In this document: positions 1 through 11,100 of the stretch, piece by piece | How the letters are laid out: each line of letters starts with the position of its first letter | Position numbering within the stretch: position 1 is the first letter of the stretch | Origin: Stromatinia cepivora | Lineage: Eukaryota; Ascomycota; Leotiomycetes; Helotiales; Sclerotiniaceae | Reading direction: 5' to 3' | Length of the DNA stretch: 64,000 nucleotides | Assembly (NCBI GenBank): GCA_014898415.1 | Contig: RCTD01000005.1 | Span: 434,001-498,000, forward strand | Notes under the pieces: generated by a model | Seen by the model: only the letters and a program-made list of their open reading frames with translations | Told to the model about the DNA's origin: nothing | Database searches by the model: none | Translations under genes and position numbers: made by a program

Positions 1-743
1 TTTACGTTGCACCACCATTTATTATTGCATACACTGCCATGCAATGGGCTATTGAGAGGTTTGTCTTGTTCTTAGCGATACAGCCTATACTACGTTCTAA
101 CTAGCTTCGGTAGAAACGAATACCTGAACTCTAAGCCAGGAAGATTGGAATATGCTGGTGGGGAGGAATAGAGCCTGGAAAGTACATGGCCACATACTAA
201 GCAGTATTTGGTGTTGCTCCTTCGCCGATCCTCCAAAATTGAAGAATTTTGGTGGCTACGAGAAAGTCGAGGAACAAAATTGGGATGTACAGTATTAGAC
301 TGCGATTTTGCAATGCATCATGGTTTCTAGAAACTATCTCTATTCAGGCAAGCAGTGTGTAACTTGTTGCTATCTATGAAGACATTTCAATGTGGTGATT
401 CGGACATGAATGAGGTCAAGAATAGAGCAAGATATGATATAAATTTCCACACCCGTGAAGAAATCCAAAAATCTTATGTCAAACTTTTTGATACTAACTG
501 TAAAATAAAGTACTTTGGTCATTTTATCAATTCCGTTTGGCTAGGCGTGCCCAAATTGCAGTTTTCATAGCAGCTCCCAATGTAGCCTAGTGCGAATTGA
601 CCCGCCGAACATTTTGTAAAAAAGTTCTGAACCTCGAGCTCGAATTTCATCGCAAAACAACAAAATTGTCCAATTACCACCACCAACAATTTTGTATTAT
701 ACATTAAATATTCTTTCGAAAGTAAAAGCTAAGGATATTCATA
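1..743. other. left-edge spacer upstream of NHP2
   Basis: No coding region with family similarity or coherent splice structure is visible on either strand. The right part, roughly 600-743, should hold the NHP2 promoter and 5' leader and contains AT-rich and CACC-containing sequence. A downstream end of a gene lying outside the window cannot be excluded. Confidence 0.5.
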
Positions 744-1524
744 ATGGGCAAAGATAAATCCGAAAAACGCGACAAGAAGGAGAAGAAGGAGAAGAGAAGT
801 GAGGTCGACGGTGTCAAGAAATCTTCCAAGAAGGACAAGAAGGTTAAGCTTAGTGAAGACAATGTAGCTGCTGCCATTGCCGAAGTTACTAAGGAGTCCG
901 AGGCCGTCGAAGTCATGGACATTGTAATTGGGGAAGATAAGGAAGGTGCAGCTCCCGAAATCAAACCAGTAGGAGCTTTGGTTCCATTCGCAAACCCATT
1001 GGCCGATGAAAAGGTCGCAAAGAAGGTGCTTAAGAGTGTTAAGAAAGGTAAATCAATTCGCCCTTTCCTCTCTTTCCAATTGTTGTCGTTCACAATGTGG
1101 ACACATTCTTTGCGATAAGAAAAAAAAAACTAATTGTGTGTGTCTGGTCGTAGCTGCCAAAAACAAAACTCTCAAGCGTGGTGTAAAGGAAGTCGTCAAA
1201 GCTCTACGCAAATCTCCTCAAAGCGCCAGCAATACAGCTTTCCCCGGTGTCGTTATCCTCGCCGCAGATATTTCGCCAATGGATGTCATATCTCATATCC
1301 CAATCCTGTGCGAAGACCACAACGTACCATACATCTTCGTAACCAGCAGAGCCGAGTTGGGAGCAGCAGGCAACACAAAGAGACCTACGAGTGTGGTAAT
1401 GGTCACAGAAGCGAGGTCGGGCGCAAAGAAGGCCGAGAAGATTGAGGGCGAGGAAGAATTCAAGGATGTCTATAAGGATTTGGTTAAGGTTGTGGAGAAG
1501 GAGGGCAGGAATGTTAGAGTGTAA
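744..1524 (+). CDS. NHP2: H/ACA ribonucleoprotein subunit Nhp2 (L7Ae family)
   Basis: Two exons, 744-1047 and 1154-1524, encode 224 aa. The intron starts GTAAAT, ends GTCGTAG, and joins in phase 1. Residues from about 95 onward form an L7Ae/L30e/Gadd45 RNA-binding fold, with the family stretches VVILAADISPMDV, CEDHNVPYIFV and SRAELGAAGNTKRPTSVV, which include the kink-turn recognition loop. The protein is a core H/ACA snoRNP subunit that acts in the nucleolus in rRNA pseudouridylation and processing. Compared with yeast Nhp2 (about 156 aa) it carries a long lysine-rich N-terminal extension of about 85 residues, probably a nucleolar targeting or charged tail. The ATG at 744 is the first one ahead of that tail. 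The family is well supported; distinction from the related Snu13 rests on the extension and the C-terminal region. Confidence 0.93.
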
Positions 1525-1946
1525 AAGGAGAGAGATGTTGAAAAAAACTTTCTGCTTATGGGTTGGCTACAGATGCACTTTTCGGTTGTATCATATTAAG
1601 AGCATGTCTTACCGTGCTTGGACATTACAATGGCGTTGGTGAGTAAGGGTAGGGCTAGGAATAAAGAAAACATTCGATTTTAATTCAACTTTTGTGCAGA
1701 ACGAATGCGTGGTGATACTTGGGTTTTATCCTCTGTTTATTGGCTAAAGTCCTGCAGGCTTTCTATATCTGCAGCGCTAATATACAACGTTCTGCGTGCT
1801 CAAAATTCTCACATTCACACTCCACCCTCGTCTTCTCTATCGACCAATTGCACGTAGGTGGCGAGAAAATCTCAGATTCTTCTGCTGTATAGGCTTCTGT
1901 AGTATTTTTGCCTTTGGTTGGTGAATATGGCCCGACACCAGTATAG
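1525..1946. other. spacer between NHP2 and a convergent orphan gene
   Basis: This is the 3' region shared by two convergent genes. It is AT-rich and shows no gene. It should contain the polyadenylation sites of both neighbours. Confidence 0.5.
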
Positions 1947-3089
1947 TCAACTAGTGTCTGAGCCAGCTACGCTGCAGCTACTCCAATCTTCCAATCGTAG
2001 TTTTTGGACTGCTCGAGCTACTGTGGGGTACATCATGTCGCCTGTATCTGTCTCCTCTGTCTCCACGTGTAAACTTGCCTGGGCTCCTTGCGCTTCGTCC
2101 TCCATGTTTCCTTTCTTGACGTGCAACTTTGTCAAGGCTTTGCTGATGATCTGTCCATGTTTTTCTTGCGATGATGGGATTTTCGTGCTTGTTTCCAATA
2201 TGGCTTGTTCATCGGCATGCGTCTCTTCGCTTGGCGTTTCCTCCTCACCGTCTCCATCATAACCACGATCAATATCCGCCTCCGCTTCCCGAAGTTCTTC
2301 TGTCCAACCCCTTACCTTCTCAGTCTCCTCCCCTACCGCATCGAAGAATATTTCTACTGCCTCAAGCTTCGAAGCTAATGGCGTATCACTGTCTAGCTTC
2401 TCCAAAAGATTCTCCTTCATACCCGCAGAATGCTTCAGTTCTTCTTCCAGTTGCCTGTCCCTTTCTGGGAGATCCAATAGAGTCTGCTCGGCTAGACTTC
2501 GATTCTCCTGTTGCTTTCTCTCTTCCATTGCTCCTAATTCTGCGGCGTCTAAGACTGCTAATCTCTCCCCTATGTCAGCCATATCAATATGAATACAGGG
2601 TCGATTATCGTTTGTGCCATGACTAGAATTGGTGTCTTCCGCGGCACCTTCGTTATTGATGGGATCGCCATTTTCGCTCGGAGATATGCTGTTATCATGG
2701 TCAATAGCATGGCTTCGTGCTTCCTGCTCCTCGCGCGCTTCGTTGCACAATGATTTGAATTCGCACCCACATAGTGGTCTTTCCTCTTCCAAATCAAAAT
2801 TACCCTGTTCCACGGTATAGATTTCTCTTGGTTGGTTTCTGTACTTGGATAAAGGTGCTTCTGCATAGTTATCGATGATTGTATTGGATTGTTCTTCAGC
2901 GCTGAGTCCTTCAAGTCTAGTGGTCCAATTGTTCTCATCATCATTGCCTGGTGGAAGGGAAGGAAGTGGCGCCGTGGGTGGTGCTGTTGCCGTGGCATTG
3001 AATGTCTTCGATTTTGGAGGCATGTGCTTACCGAGAATCGAAAAGGAGTTATCGCCTGTGTTAAAATTGTTTTGCTCCATATCTATCAT
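1947..3089 (-). CDS. hypothetical acidic, coiled-coil-prone protein
   Basis: A single uninterrupted reading frame of 380 aa starts at ATG 3089; a second ATG lies three codons in. I do not recognise a family. The composition is Glu/Asp/Gln/Ser-rich. Residues of about 180-290 are dominated by charged heptad-like stretches (for example ERKQQENRSLAEQ, ERDRQLEEELKH), consistent with a coiled coil. One CxC pair (PLCGC) lies near residue 110. There is no signal peptide or membrane segment. The neighbours give no functional hint. The length of the frame and its lack of low-complexity collapse make it a likely gene. An intron within it or a lineage-restricted origin cannot be judged here. Confidence 0.7.
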   Translation of the reverse strand: MIDMEQNNFNTGDNSFSILGKHMPPKSKTFNATATAPPTAPLPSLPPGNDDENNWTTRLEGLSAEEQSNTIIDNYAEAPLSKYRNQPREIYTVEQGNFDLEEERPLCGCEFKSLCNEAREEQEARSHAIDHDNSISPSENGDPINNEGAAEDTNSSHGTNDNRPCIHIDMADIGERLAVLDAAELGAMEERKQQENRSLAEQTLLDLPERDRQLEEELKHSAGMKENLLEKLDSDTPLASKLEAVEIFFDAVGEETEKVRGWTEELREAEADIDRGYDGDGEEETPSEETHADEQAILETSTKIPSSQEKHGQIISKALTKLHVKKGNMEDEAQGAQASLHVETEETDTGDMMYPTVARAVQKLRLEDWSSCSVAGSDTS

Positions 3090-3403
3090 GTTGCCTTGGG
3101 GGAAATAATCTTAGTATTATATAGTCAAATTGCAGTCTTTGGATGTGTTTCGAGATTTATTTTGCGAGTAAATTTTTGTAAGTATTTATTGAGGATGTAA
3201 ATGGTATTGACAAAAAGGAAGCACGATTAAATACCGTGATGAATTCAATCTATAAGTCTCGGCAGACATAACTGTGATTGTTTAAACAACATAATATAAT
3301 CACAACAATGTACTATCTTTAAAGTTGTGAATAATTAATTCTTTCCCTTGCTACAAACTGTTCCTTTAGTGAATGCTCCTTCGCTATGCTCACTAACCTC
3401 CTC
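3090..3403. other. spacer, upstream region of the 380-aa gene
   Basis: AT-rich, with no gene seen. It should hold the promoter of the gene starting at 3089 and the 3' end of the gene ending at 3404. Confidence 0.4.
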
Positions 3404-3882
3404 TCAACACAATGGTTTCAGGCCTGACATCCATTTCAGAAATTTTTGACCCGAACCCAAGGTTGGAGAAGTTCTTTCTTTCGCAGCACCCAGTTGAGGC
3501 CAGTAGCCTCTGCTATCCTTGTCGCCATCTCCACTGTCCTTGCCTCCGACTTTCCAATTCCAAGTCCAATTCCAATTCCAATTCTTCCATTTGCGTTTGT
3601 GCATTACACTGTCCTCTTGGCTGTCCTCTCCGTCCTCCATACCGACACAAGCTTCACACTCTGGGCTCCATATATACCGAAGGGAGATTTGCATCCCGGG
3701 TGGACATGGTACATTATAGTCCCTGGTGGGTATGAAGGTTGGTCCAGACGCATCCCATACTACTATTCATTAGCAATTTGTCAAAATCAGGATGAACAAT
3801 GAAATAAGTACTGACCCTGCTCGCAAGTATGAATACCTTCATGTGGTACCGAAGAATCGCTTCCGGATCGAGTGGGAGGCAT
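3404..3882 (-). CDS. small Trp/Asn-rich orphan protein (two exons)
   Basis: Exon 1 is 3816-3882 and exon 2 is 3404-3759, with a 56-nt intron (donor GTCAGT, acceptor TAGTAG) in phase 1, giving 140 aa. The start reads MPPTRSGSD. The joined sequence contains CPPG and CEAC cysteine motifs, then a striking run of alternating Asn/Trp (NWNWNWTWNW) inside a basic stretch, followed by KDSGDGDKD. No known family was recognised and there is no signal peptide. The run comes from a short AATTCC-type repeat in the DNA. The opposite strand of the same stretch is also open, so strand choice rests on the fitting intron, the ATG and cysteine placement. Confidence 0.5.
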
Positions 3883-3894
3883 TGTCGCAGTTTC

Positions 3895-4034
3895 GAATGT
3901 CCAGATTCAATAAAATAATTCAGGACTTTTGAATGTCCCGGTTCAGTAAAAGAAATCAGAACCTCTGAATGTCCAGATTCAACAAAATAAATCAGGACTT
4001 CTGAATGTCCCTATTTAGAAGAGTAATTCAGGAG
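3895..4034. repeat. 36-bp tandem repeat, four copies
   Basis: Units begin GAATGTCC at 3895, 3931, 3967 and 4003. The first three are exactly 36 bp and the fourth is truncated and more diverged. The array lies 13 bp upstream of the start codon of the 140-aa gene, in its promoter or 5' leader. Confidence 0.9.
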
Positions 4035-4435
4035 CGAAGAACAGAACAACAAAATGAGAGATATTGAACGAAGGGCGAATACTGAATGAAGTGAAGGTGA
4101 AAACTAAATAAAGAATCGCTGAAGTACAAGAGGTAGTGAGCTAAAATACAGCCAAAAAGATTATATGATGTATGTAAAATATGTATTGAAAGATGCTGCA
4201 GTGATTTAAGGAAGAAGAGGAAAAGAAGACGAAAAGAAAACGAGGTGGATTATATATGGACAAATGTATGCAAAACGCTGTTTCTTTTAAGGAGTATTTG
4301 GGTAGGTTGTTCCTTCTTTATAGACTTATTGGTTTGGTATGCTCTTATTGAGAAAGCACATATGATGTGTAGACTAGAGTAGGAGGGGTGTTGTTTAAAA
4401 TTGACACCTGCTATGTACGCTTTTATTATTTTTCC
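4035..4435. other. spacer downstream of GEP3
   Basis: AT-rich sequence with no gene recognised. It separates the tandem repeat from the 3' end of the GTPase gene. Confidence 0.4.
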
Positions 4436-6592
4436 CTATGCCCCTGCCAGCTTCGCTCTAGCTTTCTTAGATTTTTCAAATCCCTTCATACTACGCCTAG
4501 GCCTAGTTTTAGTCTTCGTCTCCTTAGCGCCAAGCATCCATGCATTCATAGGTCTCCTAGCAGCGATAAATTTGCCTTCGGGAGTAAATACTTCTACTGA
4601 TGGCCATGCCATTTCGTCTACTACTTCCTTTTCATCTCCCCATCTCCAGGTTGTATCCTGTGCTGTGCCATTTTTGATTGTGTCTTTCTTCATGAGACGC
4701 CTCTTGCTAACTTGTGCAACAAGTTCAACCCATCCACACCCTTCAATCAAAATGTCTGTAGAAAGGATCTGGAAGGGGAGTTGATCCAATTTGTTCCCAT
4801 GAAACAATGACTTCGTGGCTGGGGCTATACGTGCCTTCGTGACATCCCACTTTAAAGGAAAAATTCCAGCTGAAGCGATCTTCTCTTCACTTCCAGGAAT
4901 CGTAATGTTATCAATGAACGGCTCTTTACCTCTACTTTGCATAACGATAGCCTTTTCAGTGGATGTCAAATGAGGGTCAGGCTTTATAGATGTGAAAGCA
5001 TAAGCCATCACAATAATATCTGGATCTATGGGTGTAATCCTGATAAGACCACCACCCAGTACCAATGACTGACCGGGCTTCATCACGTTTTGTTCTGGCT
5101 TTATCCGAGATTTCATTACAAGCGAATTTCGATGCTCTGGCTGTACGTGGAGCTCGAGTTCGCCCCTTGATAGTCCAGGAAGATCGATAAGCTCTCCTTT
5201 TCCATTACCAAATGGTACTCGAATTGGCGATGCGGTCGTACCAGGAAGGGACGACACAAGCGGCATTGAGGGATACGCCGTTTCTTGCTGTGCCGGAGGA
5301 AGAAGTGGCATTATGTCATCCGATTCATCCTCTGGGAATTCCTTCTTCACTTCCAATTCGTCCTCCACGTCTCTTGATTCTCTCACCATTGGTTTGTAAG
5401 AGACCATAAGTGGAGTAGCCTCATTTGTAACACTATTATCAGTGTCTGCATCCATCAGCAGTGACTGGGATTCCCCAATAGTCCTTACCTCTGGCCCTTC
5501 TTTATCTTTTGGGACATCTATTAAAAGAGGCTTCCCAATAACCACCTCATTCCTACCTCTCCCCTTTGGGAACACTTCATGAAAAAGCCGACTCTTTCCC
5601 ACATTAACCTTCCCCACCATCCAATTACCCCCGCCTCTCTCAAAAACATCCTCCTTCATCGTCTTCGTCCACCAACCCCTTTCCGCACTAACACACCTAA
5701 CATTTCCCAAGCGAACCCCCTTTCCCGCCCTCCCCAGCGCACCTCTCAACACACTCGTCAAATACGGCATCATTCCATCAACCAGCGCTTTCGTTGGCGC
5801 CAGAAGATCCGACCGCGTAATCACAAAATCAACCTCAGTTTTCCTATCACTATAAAATCTCCCTGCTTTCGAACGCCGATTCTGTGATCTTTGAGGCGTC
5901 ACATTTAATGTTTTGGTCAGAGCGGGGATAAAAGACATGGGAAAGTCTGCGGCATCTATGACATGATATATGTGATTGTATTTATAAGGAGATTCGGAGA
6001 TCGTTCGTTGAAGTGCTTCTACAGAAGGATGATATATAGAAACACCCGTTTGGTGATTTTTAAGATTGTGACATCGATCGCATACTGGTGGTTCCATGGA
6101 TGTAGTAGTTGTAGTTGCAGCTGCAGATTTCTCCATCCCCAGAGTCTCGAGAGTCGTACTGTCGACATTTTCCAGGGCTCTTTTTACTATTTCATCTTCT
6201 GCTGTGGCCTTTGCCTTCTTCGCGGTGTATGAAGTCCCCAAATATTCCTTAATAGACCTCCTTGTCAACGAAAAATAGCCCGCTTCATCTTCGACGGTTG
6301 TCTGTGACAATGCACCGCATCCGGCGCATTGCGAAGGCAACTTAGCTAAAGCTTGCGCTGAGGCATTAGAAGTTGATTCCGGTATTTCCAGGGCTTGAGC
6401 TTGTGGTTGAACCTGCAACTGGACATATCTTCGCTGTAATTGAACATTCTTTCGTGGTTGATTGTGTACCAGTTTAGAGAGCTGCAAACTTCGCGCAAGT
6501 AGCGGGCAAAGGAAAGTAGGTATCTCAGCAACCGCACATTCCGCTTGCCTTGAGAATCTCAGGGCAAATCTACCAGAATTAAAGAGTGGCAT
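4436..6592 (-). CDS. GEP3: mitochondrial YqeH-type circularly permuted GTPase (Gep3/Mtg3-like)
   Basis: One exon from ATG 6592 encodes 718 aa. Order of elements: N-terminal basic presequence (mitochondrial); zinc-finger-like CAGCG (C89, C92) and CDRC (C171, C174); VIDAADFP near 211; permuted G4 motif TRSD near 259-262; Walker A GKVNVGKS near 327-334; and DLPG (G3) further on. G4 before G1 is the hallmark of circular permutation in YqeH/YawG GTPases. In yeast Gep3 is needed for small mitoribosomal subunit biogenesis, and that role is inferred here. The acidic low-complexity insert near 410-440 is longer than in bacterial YqeH. It is divergently placed 215 bp from another mitoribosome gene. Confidence 0.88.
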   Translation of the reverse strand: MPLFNSGRFALRFSRQAECAVAEIPTFLCPLLARSLQLSKLVHNQPRKNVQLQRRYVQLQVQPQAQALEIPESTSNASAQALAKLPSQCAGCGALSQTTVEDEAGYFSLTRRSIKEYLGTSYTAKKAKATAEDEIVKRALENVDSTTLETLGMEKSAAATTTTTSMEPPVCDRCHNLKNHQTGVSIYHPSVEALQRTISESPYKYNHIYHVIDAADFPMSFIPALTKTLNVTPQRSQNRRSKAGRFYSDRKTEVDFVITRSDLLAPTKALVDGMMPYLTSVLRGALGRAGKGVRLGNVRCVSAERGWWTKTMKEDVFERGGGNWMVGKVNVGKSRLFHEVFPKGRGRNEVVIGKPLLIDVPKDKEGPEVRTIGESQSLLMDADTDNSVTNEATPLMVSYKPMVRESRDVEDELEVKKEFPEDESDDIMPLLPPAQQETAYPSMPLVSSLPGTTASPIRVPFGNGKGELIDLPGLSRGELELHVQPEHRNSLVMKSRIKPEQNVMKPGQSLVLGGGLIRITPIDPDIIVMAYAFTSIKPDPHLTSTEKAIVMQSRGKEPFIDNITIPGSEEKIASAGIFPLKWDVTKARIAPATKSLFHGNKLDQLPFQILSTDILIEGCGWVELVAQVSKRRLMKKDTIKNGTAQDTTWRWGDEKEVVDEMAWPSVEVFTPEGKFIAARRPMNAWMLGAKETKTKTRPRRSMKGFEKSKKARAKLAGA

Positions 6593-6807
6593 ATCAAATA
6601 GTCGTAGTATGCATCGTTTTCAAATTGCACGCAGACAGATTCGTCCCTCCAAAAAAATAAAAATTTGGTCGGAGGTCGGAACTTTTAATTTACAGGGGTC
6701 AAAATGCTAGTCAGAAATATATTCACAAGTCAAGCTTCCTCCAAAACCTCACCCCACGATCCTATACAGTATATTCAATTTATTGTATCGACCCTCACAT
6801 ATTCAAG
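6593..6807. promoter_or_regulatory. shared divergent promoter, GEP3 and MRP49-like gene
   Basis: Only 215 bp separate the two start codons (6592 on the minus strand and 6808 on the plus strand), so both promoters and both 5' leaders must lie here. No specific factor site is claimed. Confidence 0.6.
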
Positions 6808-7642
6808 ATGGTGAACTTATTAAAGCGGATGGCGAAGCTTAACGCTGTAAGTACTCTAATATTCATTCCACAATGGTCGCAAATGCTAATATAATTCGCA
6901 ATGTAGAGGGTAAAGAAATCCCCATGATGGAATTATTATACGAAGATTTGAAATTGACTTTCCTGCTTCTGCTCAGTTACTCGGCATAAGATTAGGACCC
7001 GGCGCAGCAATTCTCCCACCAGAAGTTACGAGGATACATATGGACTTTGCCTATGGACTGGCTGGGCATCTCGGTCCAAAGTATATATCCCCTCCCTCTC
7101 CATCTACTTTCCTCCATTTGCGCTCTACTCCTCATCTTCCGTCCTCCTCATCTCAAACCCGACAGCTAAACCCCATCCTTCACAGACACTTCTGGCGCAA
7201 ATGCCTTCCCCGCCTGAAATACCACAACCCCGCAGTCCCTATGACCGTAAACCGAACGAACGACACCTCCGCCCCCGCAACCCTAACCATCCACTTCACA
7301 AACCCCGACCTAGCCGCCTCCTCACCACCCCCCATAAACAGCACCGCCTCCAATCCCGCTGCGCCCTCCGCCTCCGGCGCTCCAACAACCTACACCAAAA
7401 CCATTGATTGTAAACACCGGGACGATAATGCCATCCTCTATGACTTAATGGAACTGACGAAAGCCAAGAAAGTTCTGCCTACTGAAGCTGAAAAACAGAT
7501 GATGAAGGATCTGGCGGCAAGCAAATTGAAGAGTGAACAGGATTCGATATTGAGTGCAGCTGTTAATGAGAAGATCCGGGCCGAGAAGGCAATTTTGGAT
7601 CAGGCGAGAGGTGAGGTCGCTGCTGCTTCTGCTGAAACATAG
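6808..7642 (+). CDS. mitochondrial ribosomal protein, L51/S25/CI-B8 family (MRP49/mL61-like)
   Basis: Three exons, 6808-6846, 6977-7080 and 7186-7642, encode 199 aa. The joined start reads MVNLLKRMAKLNA then LLGIRLGPGAA, followed by LPPEVTRIHMDFA, GHLGP and FWRKCLPRLKYHNPAVPM. This is the thioredoxin-like L51/S25/CI-B8 signature of fungal mitoribosomal proteins. The C-terminal half (Ala/Ser/Pro-rich, then a charged helix) is a fungal extension. Intron 2 has a GCTAAAC branch site shortly before the CACAG acceptor. Intron 1 contains an internal TGCTAAT...TGTAG acceptor-like signal followed at once by AGG and another GTAAAG, which makes an alternative splice or nested-intron arrangement possible. 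The ribosomal assignment is firm; the exact subunit name is less so. Confidence 0.82.
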
Positions 7643-8168
7643 AAAAGAGGGGTAGAAAGAGGATAAATGGATATTGGGTGTAGAATATGTTGTATATATA
7701 CCAGGCGTTGAGGAGGAATACTCATTATGATGGGACAACGAAAACCAAAAGAATACGTCAATGTATTTAGCAAAAGGTGGTCATGGTAATGGTCACGCAC
7801 GTAAGGAACGAGAGAAGTGATGTATGAATGATCATAACGAAAAAAGATATTATCTCGTCTCATCTAATCTCGATGGATGACTCTGCTTTGTATGTAAAAG
7901 GCATGCAATCTTTGCCCCAGGTCCAATTCAGCCCAATTCCAAGACGCTCATGCACGTACTCAATTGTCCACTTCCCATAAGGCAATCGAGGTGCAACGCC
8001 AGTACGAACACCGAAACCCTTAGTGCTCCACTGAATACAAAATAAAGACGCCATCTCCACCAAACATAAATATCACCTGCACTCTATCTAAAATGCTTCC
8101 TTTCTCTTTCTACCCCGATCATTGCCCCATCAACACATACCAATCCATCTTCCATGTCACTCTAATCT
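7643..8168. other. spacer between convergent MRP49-like and HUL4 genes
   Basis: This is the 3' flank of two convergent genes. No gene is seen; the short open frames on the minus strand show no family similarity. Confidence 0.4.
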
Positions 8169-11100
8169 CTACTTCAGCCCAAAACCCTCACTCTCATGCA
8201 CCGCTCTCCAAAGTCTCCCTTCCAGCTTCTCTCTTGACGAATACCTCCACAAACTCAACATGTTAAAGCACGTCCTCGCTACGGGGAACCTCTCACTATC
8301 ATCCCCCAAACAACTCAATTTAATAACCAAACTCGTTGCGCCCATGGCTGGAATACAAGAACTGCCTGTAATAAAGCTCAAAAGTTTTCTCTGATCCTTC
8401 GGATCTGCTTTCCGGAAGGATTCCCAAAACCATTGGATCACTGGTTCGCGTTCTGCAGCATCTGGTGCGCCCCAATTTTCACACACGGACACTGCGCGGA
8501 GAGAAGAAATGTCTAGGGGCTCGTCGGAACCTCTGATCAAAAGCTCGATTTCTTCGGGCCGGAAGAGTGATAATGCGTTTCCTCCACAGACGGTGAAGAA
8601 TCCACGTTTGAAGGGCTCGAATTGTCGAGCTACGGCATTATCTAAGAGATACCGGACATAAAGATCTACAAACTCTCTTCGGTTAAAGTTCGTCACTGGT
8701 TTTTTGTCGCCGTCAGGGCAGAGGGGCACTTGTATTGTTTGTCCATATCGATCGACATCTGCTACAAAATCCCGACAGAACGTTGCCTCGACATCTCCAT
8801 CAAACTCGAGCAGTTGCCTCAGACCATGAGCTAGAGCTGGTCGAAATTCGGCTAAATCTTCAAGAGAATATGTCATAGAGGGTTTCGCATGTGATGTTGC
8901 ACCGGGAGGTGCAGCCGGAGCGGCAGCGAGCAATTTTCGGAAAGCGAAAGGGGGGAGCGCCACATCGAGAATTGTTGAATTATAGATAGCCAAACCAAGC
9001 ACAGCCCCGACAAGGAAGTACTGATCGGTCGTCTCAAAGCTATTAGGGTTAAAGTAGCAGAAATGAGAGTCCTCGTCATACGAGAACATGCCTGCTTATT
9101 GTTAATTACATTTCTGAACCGCATCAAAGAAGGTACATACCATGATCAGGATTGAAAACATCTCTTACAAGCAGAAGAAACCATTCTTTCCTCAAGCCAC
9201 CAGCATCAATACCCTCTTCGCCCTTAAACTCTATCCTCAACCCCTTTTTAATTTCCTCACCACCAGTTCCCACAACCTCACTAACCCCCTTTAAGCTATC
9301 TTCAACCAAGCACTCTCGTCTGACTTTCAAAAGAAGATATTGGTTGACATTTTTACGTGTCATGATACTATTAAAGAACGCTTCTCTCGCCTTCACTTCC
9401 ATCTGACGACGAGCATCATGCTCCATGATCTGAATCTTTGCCCAAATGCTAAGAAAGAATGGATATTGGCAAAAAGCAAATTTGCTACGCTTACTTTCCC
9501 AAGCCTCAAAATCAGCAACTAGATCGGAATAATCGAGTAAGGTATTGTAAAAGTGGCTAGTCGGTAGCATCTGTCCATGTGCAGCCAGAGCCCTGATGGG
9601 AGTTCCCATACTAGGCTCCGTACTTTTCGACAAATACTCGGTTGGCGATTGAACGCTACCTAGTAGCTTGCCTTTTTTATGTAACCCACTATTGTTAGCC
9701 GAGAAAAGAAGTGCCATCACCCTGGCAGCTGCCTTGATCTGCCAATCATCACTATATATAACAGGTTTCGGTTTGGTGTCCTTTTTCTTATTGGTATTCT
9801 GTCCAGCTTGAAGAACCGCATGAAAAGCTGCTACATTATTATGGGATGCACTGGTACTAATCTGGGGAATCAAGCCAGAAGTAAGATCAGGTTTATCAAC
9901 CTCGCGAGGCTTCCCATGCTGCCTGGTAAGCCTGTAAGTGACAAAGCTGCCGACCAATTCCGTGGTACGCTGAAAGTGGCCTTCCGGATACCTAGCGAAC
10001 CATGAAACTATATGATGATGACATTCATTCGGAGTATTTGAAAGTAGTCCCACAATGCGTTTGATGATTCCCGAATGTTGACCAGAGGCTCCTTTTGTTG
10101 CATTCGGCAGTGGTTTAGAAGAAGGCGGCTGTCCTCTAGTTTTAGGGACATTGAGATCACCAGCTTCGGGTCTCTGCTCATTCGGTGGCACTCTCGATCC
10201 TGCATTTCTCGAAGGAGTGCCATTTCCAGGGTACAGAAGAGGATTGGCTAAGATAATCAAAAGAAATCGGAGATTATCAGGTTCTTTCAGAGGACGTCCC
10301 GGACGTTTCAATAGTCCCTCTGTGGCTTTCAATACCGTTCTTTGAAGATGTGATTGGGCCTCGGTGATTGTATCCTCAATCTCGGCAAGCTCTCCATCAG
10401 TGGGCGCTTGCACGACTGGGCTGGATCGACGTGATATCAATTCCTCCAATTTGCGATGCCAAATCCTTCCTGGATTCGATACGACGTGATACCATTCATT
10501 GAGGTCAGGCCAGTCGATACGGGGTGATTTAACTGTAGTTAGATCACAGTGAGGATTCGTACGTATTGTGTCTCCAGGCCGTTGAGAACGGTTCTTCTCG
10601 GGTGTTTCTTTCTGATTCCCAGTCCACCAAGAACCATTCTCTGCTATATCTCCCAGCATTAACATTCTGGGATCGAGTTCTTCCAAAGGAGCTTCCGATT
10701 GTGGATCGTTCTCGTCCGGGATAGTGGCCATAAAAGTCTTTAGATTACTCTGACTTCCTGCCCTAGGATTGGGACTTTGTCGCGTTGTACTGAATGAAGT
10801 ATTGATACAGTCAAAGTGGCTAAATGATGCTATAATATATTCTTCCAAAGGTCTAAAGAGATTTTTGGCCACGTTATCTTGTCTTCCGTGCATAGTTTCG
10901 TCAAAATTGTCTGGCGGGTTTGGAGGACTTCTACTTGGTGGTTGAATAGCCAATGGTTTAGTGTAGGTACCAGAGCCCATTCGACCACGTTTTTCCATAT
11001 GGGAACCAAGAAAGCTTCCAGGGGATGAAGTTGAGTATGGCATTGAGCGTGAACCTGGCCGTTTGTCATTGTCCATGCTAGGGCGACCCCCAGGACCGTT

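Noticed and set aside
355..704. Short open frames on both strands left of NHP2
   Set aside because: No family similarity, overlapping on opposite strands, and within the expected NHP2 promoter.
3412..3802. Plus-strand frames overlapping the 140-aa gene
   Set aside because: The minus strand gives an ATG, a good 56-nt intron and a coherent Cys/Trp protein; the plus-strand reading has no start context or similarity.
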